Shown piece after piece: positions 41,101-49,152 of a DNA stretch of 64,000 bases. The stretch's first letter is position 1, and each line of letters starts with the position of its first letter. Under the pieces are notes generated by a model. It was given only the letters and a program-made list of their open reading frames with translations, did not search any database and was not told where the DNA came from. Source of the DNA: Bacteroidetes bacterium 43-16 (GTDB lineage: Bacteria > Bacteroidota > Bacteroidia > Chitinophagales > Chitinophagaceae); contig MKTB01000003.1 of NCBI GenBank assembly GCA_001897525.1, positions 372,001 through 436,000 on the forward strand. The letters run 5' to 3'. The translations under genes were made by a program, and so were the position numbers.

Positions 41101-41658
41101 TTAAATATCCTGGTACATTACGTCTGTCCGCAATACATATTTGATGCCTTCTTTAACTTCTGCACCTTCATGTCTTAACTCATGCTTAAATACGAGGGCA
41201 TCACCTTTAGCAGGTTTGATCACTTGACCTTCGTGAAACAAAGTATCTCCGCCTTCAAAATCATCATTCAAATACATCAAAAAAGTAAACTGGCTTCTTT
41301 CCCTTTCATTACGCACAAAGCTCCCGTCTACATGCATTTTAAAACGTTGGCCTTTTTCATACCTGTAGAAGCGGAATAGTTCATTAAAACCAGAAGCTTT
41401 TGATTGCTGATACACCGGCGGCAGGCAGACCGCGGCTTTTTTCCAGAATGCTTTTGCCAACACAGGATCTTCGTATAAAATTCTTTCATTATTGCGAATG
41501 CCTTTAAAGACACGTTCTTCTCCGCCACCGAAGTTCACTTTTGCTTGTTCAAATCCTGTTGTTTCCGCCTTTTCAATCATTGCATCACATACTGCATTTG
41601 ACAGAAAATTCTTGATCACAAACAGGTTATCATTGTATTTTAGTATCTCCATCGCCAT
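41101..41658 (-). CDS. 2-oxoglutarate/Fe(II)-dependent oxygenase (prolyl 4-hydroxylase type)
   Basis: A 185-residue jelly-roll oxygenase. Iron ligands are H-x-D in KMHVDGSF (about residue 109) and the distal His in FKHELRHEGAEV; the 2-oxoglutarate Arg follows in YVLRTDVMY. FLMYLNDDFEGGDTLF is the standard strand pair of P4H-like enzymes, and the N-terminal FLSNAVCDAMIEKAE helix is also typical. The target protein or small molecule is unknown. It starts inside the last 29 bp of the upstream membrane protein gene in a different frame, so the two are translationally coupled. Confidence 0.92.
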   Translation of the reverse strand: MAMEILKYNDNLFVIKNFLSNAVCDAMIEKAETTGFEQAKVNFGGGEERVFKGIRNNERILYEDPVLAKAFWKKAAVCLPPVYQQSKASGFNELFRFYRYEKGQRFKMHVDGSFVRNERERSQFTFLMYLNDDFEGGDTLFHEGQVIKPAKGDALVFKHELRHEGAEVKEGIKYVLRTDVMYQDI

Positions 41659-42169
41659 AATAATTTTTAGCGGTCAACGTTAAGCTTTGTTCCAGATTTA
41701 AACAAAACACCCCAATCATTACGAAGAACAGCACATTACTAATGATCCCGTACTCCCTGGGTATTATGTGTTCCATTATCCCCCAGGAAACAAAGGATAC
41801 AGCCATCACCCAACTCAGCTTCACCCAATCGAGTAAACCTTTATTCTTTTTCTTAATTGTTCTGAATACATAGGTGATGACCATCCCTAAAATAGAATAG
41901 GTGATCATTGCACTTGACCCGGGCAGATGCTCTAATTTGAATAACATACCGACCAGGAGCAGGGCAAAACAAATAAGCATTATTCTAAAATAAATCGTCT
42001 TCCTGATGGATGAACTTTTAGCAAGTATCCAAATCCAAAAAATAGTAAACAAAGCCGGTACAAAAGAAAGGATACGCGCTTCTTCAATCACTAAAACACC
42101 GGCCTGTACGATCAGGGTTATGGCGAACAATATTTTTAAAAACCTGGCACTAAATAAACTGCTGTTCAT
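41630..42169 (-). CDS. Multipass membrane protein, unknown function
   Basis: 179 residues with five to six hydrophobic helices (about 10-27, 33-50, 60-77, 87-103, 117-135, 140-158) and few charged residues outside loops. No family was recognised. The start MNSSLFSARF follows a short gap to dihydroorotase. Its 3' end overlaps the 2OG oxygenase gene by 29 bp, which argues for coordinated expression of the pair. Confidence 0.72.
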   Translation of the reverse strand: MNSSLFSARFLKILFAITLIVQAGVLVIEEARILSFVPALFTIFWIWILAKSSSIRKTIYFRIMLICFALLLVGMLFKLEHLPGSSAMITYSILGMVITYVFRTIKKKNKGLLDWVKLSWVMAVSFVSWGIMEHIIPREYGIISNVLFFVMIGVFCLNLEQSLTLTAKNYYGDGDTKIQ

Positions 42170-42210
42170 CTATACAATACGCGGATAAAATTTTTAAGGA
42201 ATAAGCAGAT

Positions 42211-43542
42211 TTAGCGGTCAAATAATATACGCTGTCCCATAATGGTATCTTTAATGAGTCCGTGCTCAAAAACTATGTTTCCGTTCACGAGGGTCTTGTC
42301 AATACTATAATCAAAGGTTTTGCCTTCCAATGGACTCCAGCCACATTTGTACAGGATGTTGGAAGCATCAATGGTATAAGGCTTTTGCGCCACTAAAACC
42401 AGGTCGGCATGGTAGCCCTCACGGATATAGCCTCTTTTAGCAATGCGGAAGCACTCGGCAGGAGCATGGCACATTTTCTCCACCACTTTCTCCATGCTTA
42501 ATTTACCTTCGGCCACGTATTGCAACATCAGCTGTAAAGAATGCTGTACCAAAGGCAGGCCTGCAGGTGCCTGAGCATAAGCCTGCTGCTTCTCTTCCCA
42601 GGTATGCGGGGCATGGTCTGTAGCAATGATGTCTAAACGGTCGTCCAGTAAGGCTTCCCATAAGGCTGCTTTATTTTCCGGCGCTTTGATCGCAGGATTA
42701 CATTTGATCAGGTTGCCCTTCTCTGCATAATCATCTGCGGTGAAATGCAAATGGTGTACGCAGACCTCATTCGTTATCCGCTTATCCCTCAGGGGCAGCA
42801 TATTGCTGAACAGCTGTAGTTCTTTAGCTGTAGTGATGTGCAAAATATGTAAACGGGTATCGTATTTTTTAGCCAGCTGTATGGCGGTAAAACTGCTTTC
42901 AAAACAGGCTTCTGCATCCCGGATCAGCGGGTGGAAAGAAGCATCTGTAGGGTTGGGGTATTTTTCTTTGTTCTTTGCAATGATGCGTTCATCTTCGCAG
43001 TGCGTAGCGATCAGGTGACCGGTTTCGGAAAATATCTTGTTGAGGGTAACAAAATTATCGACCAGCATATCCCCGGTACTACTACCCATAAAGATCTTGA
43101 TCCCGCAAACTTCTTTTAGTTTTTCATTTGCTTTCAGGACCTCTTCTACATTATTGTTGGCAACGCCCATAAAGAAGGAGAAATTGGCCACAGAAGAGTT
43201 GGCCGCAACATCATATTTCTGCTCGAGCAATTCCTGTGTAGTCGCCGGGGGATTGGTATTGGGCATTTCCATGAATGTGGTGGTACCACCTGCAACAGCT
43301 GCACGGGCTTCTGTAGCAATCGTCGCTTTATGGGTCAGGCCCGGCTCCCTGAAGTGTACCTGGTCGTCGATAACGCCCGGCAATAACCATTTACCGGTTG
43401 CATCTATTTCCTCTACGTTCTCATAAACTGCGATGGAACTGTCGATCTTCTGGATAAGACCATCTTTGATCAACACATCACTTACTATTGTTTTGCCTTC
43501 ATTAACGATCTGGGCATTTTTAAAAAGTATATCTTTTTGCAT
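42211..43542 (-). CDS. pyrC: Dihydroorotase (class I-like, DDQVH variant)
   Basis: Third step of pyrimidine synthesis: carbamoyl-aspartate to dihydroorotate. 443 residues. GVIDDQVHFREPGLTHKATI aligns with the metal-binding DPHVHLRDPG of standard enzymes, but the first His of HxH is Gln61 (Q61-V-H63). The rest of the site is present: Lys in CGIKIFMGSSTGDM (bridging carboxy-lysine position), His in LHILHITTAKE, and ATDHAPHTWEEK. EMPNTNP is the substrate loop. As far as I recall the Q variant is general in Bacteroidota dihydroorotases. The C-terminal part closes the composite barrel normally. The gene has no clear promoter box and may be co-transcribed with the two genes downstream. Confidence 0.93.
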   Translation of the reverse strand: MQKDILFKNAQIVNEGKTIVSDVLIKDGLIQKIDSSIAVYENVEEIDATGKWLLPGVIDDQVHFREPGLTHKATIATEARAAVAGGTTTFMEMPNTNPPATTQELLEQKYDVAANSSVANFSFFMGVANNNVEEVLKANEKLKEVCGIKIFMGSSTGDMLVDNFVTLNKIFSETGHLIATHCEDERIIAKNKEKYPNPTDASFHPLIRDAEACFESSFTAIQLAKKYDTRLHILHITTAKELQLFSNMLPLRDKRITNEVCVHHLHFTADDYAEKGNLIKCNPAIKAPENKAALWEALLDDRLDIIATDHAPHTWEEKQQAYAQAPAGLPLVQHSLQLMLQYVAEGKLSMEKVVEKMCHAPAECFRIAKRGYIREGYHADLVLVAQKPYTIDASNILYKCGWSPLEGKTFDYSIDKTLVNGNIVFEHGLIKDTIMGQRILFDR

Positions 43543-43750
43543 CCTTTATTAAAAAATAAAAATTGAATATAAAAACAGCTTAGCGCTGTTCGGGTCTGCA
43601 TTGCAAGTTAAAAATAATTGACGGTAATCCCTATCTTAATTCTTGTTAATGATCTGCCCGGCCACTCCATCTATGCCCGGATACCTCCTGCATGAGACCT
43701 TATTAATATTTGACAAACTCCTGACGCTTGGTTGACACAAGTCTGACAAA

Positions 43751-43776
43751 AGCCCCGTGTACCGGGGCTAACTTTG
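43751..43776 (+). promoter_or_regulatory. -7 box with adjoining inverted repeat
   Basis: AGCCCCG-TGTAC-CGGGGCT (43751-43769) touches TAACTTTG (43769-43776), 26 bp before the start of the T9SS cargo gene. The repeat fills the promoter spacer and could be an operator. Confidence 0.5.
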
Positions 43777-43802
43777 CGGCGTTTTAAAAAATGTTTTTAA
43801 TC

Positions 43803-46346
43803 ATGATAAAGAGTTTTGGTATTAGTGTAGCGGGATTGTTCCTGGCAGGAACCTTGTCTGCGCAGACAAACAGGCACAATAACCTGAGCGCAGAGGAGCA
43901 CCTTTGGAAAATGAAAAAAATAAGCAATACGGAGTTTATTGCTGTAGGTAACGGAGGCTCGGTATTGAAGTACAATACGGACTGTAATGACTGGTTGCCC
44001 CTGAATGTATTGAACACGGATGATGATTTCAGGAACCTCTCTTTCCCCACCGCGACTACGGGCTATATAAGCGGCCCTTCAAATGCTTTATACAAAACAA
44101 CTAATGGCGGCAATGACTGGTCTTACATTGCTCCGGCGGCCACGGGCCTGAGCAACGGGAGTATACAATGTGTGCACTTCATCAGTTCAGATACGGGCTT
44201 TATTGCAGGCAGCCAGATAGGGGTAAGCGGCGGTGGCCGGTTCATCAAAAGAACAACGAATGGTGGCACTTCCTGGACGGATGTAACTCCGGCAACCATC
44301 AGCACCAGTACGGTGTATGACATGGCCTTTTTCCAGCCAGGTGTCGGCATCGCTGTAGCCACTAATAACAAGGCGTTCAGAACAACGGACAATGGTCTGA
44401 GCTGGACAGCCATTACCACTCCGGCAACGGCTTATTCTGTAGCGGTAGCGGGCACACAGAATGCTATTGCGGTAGCTAACGGAAGTATTATGAGGAGTAC
44501 CGACCAGGGCCTTACCTGGACCAGTATTGCTACAAGCGCTACCGGCCTGCAGGGGGTGCATTTTTATGATGCCAGCAATGGTATGATCACGGGCAGCAAT
44601 GGCGCTGTGCTGCACACGAGTGATGGTGGTCTTAGCTGGAATGCCATACCTACCCTCTTGTCTCAAAAGGTATATGATGTGGTGATGACGGGTACGAATA
44701 AGGGGGTCGCGGTAGGTGCCAATGGTATCGTATTTGACCTGGATAAGAACCAGACTTTCCATCGTTTATTTGATGAACGGTTTTGCCACCCTACCGACAG
44801 CATTACGTATGCCAAGTACACGAATACAGATCTGACGGCGAACAATAATCCCAGGAAATGGTTTTTCACCAATGTAAATGAGGCTGAGAACGGGCTGGAA
44901 GCAGCCAACTGGTTTCCGGGAAAGTTTGCCCTCTATGATGCGTATTATTATGAAGATGTATTAAATCAACATGCTGCGGACAGCGCTTATATACAAACCA
45001 GGCTGCTTAATTTCAGCGGCACAACGAATCTTTCGCTGCAATGGAATGAGGCTTTCTACACGCATTCGGGCTTCCAGAGCACCACAAAAATTGAAGGTTT
45101 CAATGGAACAAACTGGGTAACGCTTTACACCAACAAAGGCCTGGATTATGGCGATGGTGTTGCCTCTGCGATCTTCCCTACTCATAAACGTGCCATTGAC
45201 ATCTCGGCACTTGCAGGCGTAAGCAATGCCCGCCTGAGGTTTCACTATAGCGCACCGAATACCGCAGACGGCTTAAAGAATTTCTGGGCCATCAGTGATA
45301 TCGAAGTGCGCAACCAGCTTACCGAACTGGTGCTGGACTCTTTGGTGGCCGGCAACACGACCTGCTTACCGGTACAGCCATTGGATGTAGCGATCCATAT
45401 CAGCAATACGGGTGACTTAGGGGTATTTCCTTTGGAGTTCGGATGGAGCAGCAGCGACGGCCAGAGCGGTCATAATGCTGATTATAGCCAGATAGCGGCA
45501 AACAGTACTTTTGACATGAACCTGATCGATGGCTTCACGCCTCCAACAGGCGGTGGTATTATTACGATCAAAGCCTGGATCAGCAATACGCCGAATCGTA
45601 CTTATGCGAATGATACCTTCAGCCTGAGCCTGACTTTCGTTCCGGGAAGCAGTAATGGTAACGGTAGTTTAGGAAGTGATACCAGCTTATGTCCCGGCAC
45701 TACACTGACGCTGCAAACGCCACCGGGAACGAATAATATTGTATGGTCAGACGGCTCTAATGCTTCGGGTTTAAGTGTCAGCCAGGCAGGTCTTTATTAT
45801 TTTTCAGGGACATTAAGCGGTTGCCCGGTTACCGATTCTGTAACGGTGGCTTATTTTACGGTGACCACACCCGGCATCATAGCGGAGGGTAATGATCTGA
45901 AGGTGGTGCAAAACAATTACAACAATATTGAGTGGTTCAAAAACGGCACACTGATCAATACGGCTTCCGGCGTATATACCTTGAGCAACGCTGAGGCCGG
46001 TGACTATACCGTAAGGGTAACCACTACGGATGGCTGCATCGTAAATTCTGCCGTTTACGTGCATACTCCGACGGGCATTAAGGGTATTTCCGGTGCTAAA
46101 AACACCTTAACGGTATATCCTAATCCGGCCAATAATCTACTAAGTATTGATTTTGGTAAAGAGATCGCAAAGGGCGCTCAGCTGAGCCTTTTCGACGGCC
46201 TGGGCAGAATGGTCCTGAGCCAAAAACTGAATGCAGGCAATCCAACACAACAGATAAATGTAGCGGCACTTAACGAAGGTATTTACCTGATCAAAGTGAG
46301 CAGCGGCTCTGGTGTATATAGTGCCACTTTCACTAAGTTGAAATAA
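43803..46346 (+). CDS. Secreted T9SS type A cargo with BNR/YCF48-like repeats
   Basis: About 847 residues. A signal peptide (MIKSFGISVAGLFLAGTLSAQ) precedes a beta-propeller-like region of five or more repeats, each ending in a TTNGGxxW-type box: LYKTTNGGNDWSYI, IKRTTNGGTSWTDV, FRTTDNGLSWTAI, MRSTDQGLTWTSI, LHTSDGGLSWNAI. These match BNR/YCF48 sialidase-type repeats. A middle Ig-like region and an Ig-like segment (TTPGIIAEGNDLKVVQNNYN) precede the sorting domain LTVYPNPANNLLSIDF...GIYLIKVSSGSG. Export by type IX is expected; binding or enzymatic activity is not shown. The Met 4 codons upstream (43791) gives a poor signal peptide, so 43803 is preferred. Confidence 0.88.
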   Translation: MIKSFGISVAGLFLAGTLSAQTNRHNNLSAEEHLWKMKKISNTEFIAVGNGGSVLKYNTDCNDWLPLNVLNTDDDFRNLSFPTATTGYISGPSNALYKTTNGGNDWSYIAPAATGLSNGSIQCVHFISSDTGFIAGSQIGVSGGGRFIKRTTNGGTSWTDVTPATISTSTVYDMAFFQPGVGIAVATNNKAFRTTDNGLSWTAITTPATAYSVAVAGTQNAIAVANGSIMRSTDQGLTWTSIATSATGLQGVHFYDASNGMITGSNGAVLHTSDGGLSWNAIPTLLSQKVYDVVMTGTNKGVAVGANGIVFDLDKNQTFHRLFDERFCHPTDSITYAKYTNTDLTANNNPRKWFFTNVNEAENGLEAANWFPGKFALYDAYYYEDVLNQHAADSAYIQTRLLNFSGTTNLSLQWNEAFYTHSGFQSTTKIEGFNGTNWVTLYTNKGLDYGDGVASAIFPTHKRAIDISALAGVSNARLRFHYSAPNTADGLKNFWAISDIEVRNQLTELVLDSLVAGNTTCLPVQPLDVAIHISNTGDLGVFPLEFGWSSSDGQSGHNADYSQIAANSTFDMNLIDGFTPPTGGGIITIKAWISNTPNRTYANDTFSLSLTFVPGSSNGNGSLGSDTSLCPGTTLTLQTPPGTNNIVWSDGSNASGLSVSQAGLYYFSGTLSGCPVTDSVTVAYFTVTTPGIIAEGNDLKVVQNNYNNIEWFKNGTLINTASGVYTLSNAEAGDYTVRVTTTDGCIVNSAVYVHTPTGIKGISGAKNTLTVYPNPANNLLSIDFGKEIAKGAQLSLFDGLGRMVLSQKLNAGNPTQQINVAALNEGIYLIKVSSGSGVYSATFTKLK

Positions 46347-46368
46347 GCGCATTCACGCTCAGGCATGA

Positions 46369-46410
46369 AAAAAAGTGCTGACCGGGAATCTCCTGATCAG
46401 CACTTTTTTA
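46369..46410. terminator. Bidirectional terminator between cargo gene and der
   Basis: 13-bp stem AAAAAAGTGCTGA (46369-46381) with 46397-46409, A/T runs on both sides, between convergent genes. Confidence 0.88.
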
Positions 46411-46431
46411 TTTAAGTTACACTTGTAATAG

Positions 46432-47805
46432 CTATTTCTTTCTGAAGAATATTTTAATGGGCACACCATTAAATCCAAAGTGCTGACGCAGCTTATTTTC
46501 CAGGAAATTCTGATAAGGTTTTTTGATCTCATCAGGATGATTGGAATAAAACGCGAAAGAAGGCACCATGGTAGGTAATTGCATCGCAAACTTAATGCGC
46601 ACATTATGACCACGCACCATTGGTGGCTTGTAGGTCTCTACTTCTTTCAGCATCACTTCATTCAACAATGAAGTCGGTACTTTCTTCTGGCGGTTTTCAT
46701 AAACCTCCAGGGTCTTCTCCATAGCCTGGAAAATTCTTTGTTTTTCCTGGGCAGAGATAAACATTACCGGCACATCGCAAAAAGGCTGTAAACGCTCTTT
46801 CAGCTCACGCTCATAATCACGTGCTGTATTGGTTTGTTTTCCCTGGATCTTATCCCATTTATTCACCAGTACCACGATACCTTTACCCTTCCGGGTGGCC
46901 AGGCTGTAAATGTTTACATCTTGCGCGGTGATACCGATTTCGGCATCGATCAGCAGCATACACACGTCTGCCTCATCCATCGCATTGATGGCACGGATCA
47001 CGGAATAGAATTCCAGGTCTTCGTTTACATTTTTCTTCTTCCGGATACCCGCCGTATCGATCAGGACAAACTCTTTTTCAAACATATTGTAATGTGTGTG
47101 AATAGAGTCCCTGGTCGTACCTGCGATATCAGAAACAATGGTACGTTGCTTGCCTGTGAGGGCATTCAGCAAGGTTGACTTCCCGGCATTAGGCTGACCG
47201 ATAATGGCAATCTTCGGGATCGGGTTTTTAGGGTAAGGCACTTTAATGAGTTCTCCGTACTCATTCTCTTCCTCTACCCAGATCACATCTTCATCATTTA
47301 TATAATCGGTAGGGATCAGATCGGTAACGTAGTCCAGCATATCACCGGTACCATGACCGGATGCGGAAGCTACCATAACGACCTTCTCAAAACCAAAAGC
47401 ATAAAATTCTGTTCCTGCAATTTGCCTTTCAGGATTGTCCACCTTATTGACCACCAGGATAACCGGTTTTTTGGATTGGTTCAAAACTGTAGCCATATCC
47501 TCGTCTAAAGGTGTAGCACCTGAGCCGGCGTCTACTACAAATAAAATTACGTGTGCTTCATCAATTGCGATGTGCACCTGAGAGCGAATCTCTCTTTCGA
47601 AAACATCTTCCGAATCTGAAACGAAACCTCCGGTGTCGATAACGTTGAAAACCTTACCGTTCCAGTCACAGATTCCGTATTGACGATCACGGGTAACTCC
47701 GCTGAAGTCATCTACAATAGCTTTTCTTTGCTCCACCAGGCGGTTGAACAATGTAGATTTTCCAACATTGGGTCTGCCCACAATCGCGACAGTAAATCCA
47801 GGCAT
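46432..47805 (-). CDS. der: GTPase Der (EngA), ribosome assembly
   Basis: Essential double-GTPase for 50S maturation. 457 residues from MPGFTVAIVGRPNVGKSTLF. The first G domain has GRPNVGKS, DTGGF and VNKVD. The second has GQPNAGKS, DTAGIRKKKNV and VNKWD, followed by the KH-like C-terminal domain ending NGVPIKIFFRKK. An in-frame Met 21 codons further upstream (47868) overlaps the -7 box and is rejected. Promoter and terminators isolate it as a single-gene transcript. Confidence 0.97.
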   Translation of the reverse strand: MPGFTVAIVGRPNVGKSTLFNRLVEQRKAIVDDFSGVTRDRQYGICDWNGKVFNVIDTGGFVSDSEDVFEREIRSQVHIAIDEAHVILFVVDAGSGATPLDEDMATVLNQSKKPVILVVNKVDNPERQIAGTEFYAFGFEKVVMVASASGHGTGDMLDYVTDLIPTDYINDEDVIWVEEENEYGELIKVPYPKNPIPKIAIIGQPNAGKSTLLNALTGKQRTIVSDIAGTTRDSIHTHYNMFEKEFVLIDTAGIRKKKNVNEDLEFYSVIRAINAMDEADVCMLLIDAEIGITAQDVNIYSLATRKGKGIVVLVNKWDKIQGKQTNTARDYERELKERLQPFCDVPVMFISAQEKQRIFQAMEKTLEVYENRQKKVPTSLLNEVMLKEVETYKPPMVRGHNVRIKFAMQLPTMVPSFAFYSNHPDEIKKPYQNFLENKLRQHFGFNGVPIKIFFRKK

Positions 47806-47836
47806 AAAAAAATAATTTAAATATATATAAAGTCTG

Positions 47837-47844
47837 CAAAGGTA
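47837..47844 (-). promoter_or_regulatory. -7 box of der
   Basis: Minus-strand TACCTTTG, 31 bp before ATG 47805. Confidence 0.65.
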
Positions 47845-47860
47845 CGACTTTGAAATAACA

Positions 47861-47910
47861 ATCCTCAATAATACAATCAGAAGGCATTTTCAGACTGTAT
47901 TATTGAGGAT
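47861..47910 (-). terminator. Terminator of the CxxCH T9SS cargo gene
   Basis: 15-bp perfect stem ATCCTCAATAATACA (47861-47875) with 47896-47910, 21 bp past the stop codon. The T tract is short on the minus strand (TGTTATTT). Confidence 0.7.
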
Positions 47911-47931
47911 GGAATAATCTTTATATAAGAA

Positions 47932-48798
47932 TTATAGTTTCTGGAACTTAAGGCTGGCCTCTTTGCCCTGGTGTTTTACTTTAAGCAGGTAATTGCCTGA
48001 AGCCAAAGTGGAAATATCGGATTTTATGGCCTGGCCGGATGCGGCATGCATATGTACTTTTGACAGAAGCGTTCTCCCGCTGAGATCCATCACTTCCAGC
48101 TCATAGGCTCCATAATCATTGGTATTCAAGACTACATTCAACTCCTTGCCTGCCGGATTAGGAAACACCTGCAAAGCGGCTAATAAATTTTGTTCTTTCA
48201 GCGAAGAGCCTTGTTGCTCGGTAATGCTGGCACTCTGGCCTTTATTCCACTGATCGCCACCATTGGTATCACTATTGCCATTGCCGTTCACCGCATTTAA
48301 TACGGCGTAAAACTTCACGGTGCCGGTGCCCGCTGCAGGGGCAGTCCAGGAGAAGTCCCTGGTATAGGTATAGTTATTATCTGCACTTAAGGTACCTGCT
48401 AAAGGTTCTGTGTGTTCCAGCAAAGTATTGCCCGCTCTTGTGGCCACACCCTGTACCCCGTTTGCACTCATTGTACCTACAGAAGTGCCCCCTGTATTTG
48501 CTGCAGTCAGCTGAAAACCAAATTTCGGTCTTCCGTTAGTTGCATTCTGGGCATTTAAACGTACGGTATAGGTGACTCCGGGTGTGTAAGTAGTCACCAC
48601 TGTGCCTCCTGATAAAAGTTCGATGTTAACAACCGTTGCGGTATTTGCATTATTACCATGACAGGTATTACAGCCATCACTACCGCCATTGCTGCCGGTC
48701 CTGTTGCCTAATGTACCATGCGTACCCGACTGCATGGAAGATACGGTCAGTAGCAGGCAAATGCCGACCGAGGAAATTGTAAGTAATTTTCTTTTCAT
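47932..48798 (-). CDS. Secreted T9SS type A cargo with a single CxxCH motif (choice-of-anchor V / reeler-like)
   Basis: 288 residues. The signal peptide is followed by a short Gly/Ser/Asn-rich segment containing C43-N-T-C-H47 (GGSDGCNTCHGNN), a potential covalent c-heme site. A beta-sandwich domain follows (VVNIELLSGGTVVTTYTPGVTYTV, PKFGFQLTA, FSWTAPAAGTGTVKFYAVLNAVNGNGN), resembling the choice-of-anchor V/reeler type with its N-terminal single heme motif. The C-terminal sorting domain has VFPNPAGKELNVVL and SGNYLLKVKHQGKEASLKFQKL. If haem is attached, this would be a surface-exposed or secreted mono-haem protein. It has its own terminator; no promoter box was found. Confidence 0.85.
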   Translation of the reverse strand: MKRKLLTISSVGICLLLTVSSMQSGTHGTLGNRTGSNGGSDGCNTCHGNNANTATVVNIELLSGGTVVTTYTPGVTYTVRLNAQNATNGRPKFGFQLTAANTGGTSVGTMSANGVQGVATRAGNTLLEHTEPLAGTLSADNNYTYTRDFSWTAPAAGTGTVKFYAVLNAVNGNGNSDTNGGDQWNKGQSASITEQQGSSLKEQNLLAALQVFPNPAGKELNVVLNTNDYGAYELEVMDLSGRTLLSKVHMHAASGQAIKSDISTLASGNYLLKVKHQGKEASLKFQKL

Positions 48799-49152
48799 GT
48801 TTTTTGTTTAAAGAGTTCATATAAAACCGAATGTAATATTAGATATTTTTTGACAAAAAAATGACAAGTCAGGATAAAAATTTAGTTAAGTCCAATGATC
48901 TCATATTTAATCATTTTATATTATTTTTACTGCTTACTTATGCTACCTGCTTATGAAAAGAATTTTTATTTTGCTATCAGCACAGCAGCAAGATGGCTGC
49001 CTACAAAAGTGCTGTTGCTCCGCTCCCGGGCATTTCCTTATTTACAGAAACTTTGATCCTCGGTACAGTACTACAGTTATTTTAAAGCCGCTGTAGTTGT
49101 GTAACCTTAAGTAATTATTGTCATTCATTAAACCTTTATAAACTTATAAAAA
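48799..49152. other. Gene-free divergent interval with a 47-codon open frame
   Basis: 354 bp, AT-rich except 48975-49040. An open frame 48953-49096 begins MKRIFILLSAQQQDGCLQKCCC and ends after 47 codons; it lacks a promoter box and its second half is not protein-like. Inverted segments GCAGC/GCTGC near 48985-49000 are present. No terminator or RNA gene was seen. Confidence 0.4.
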
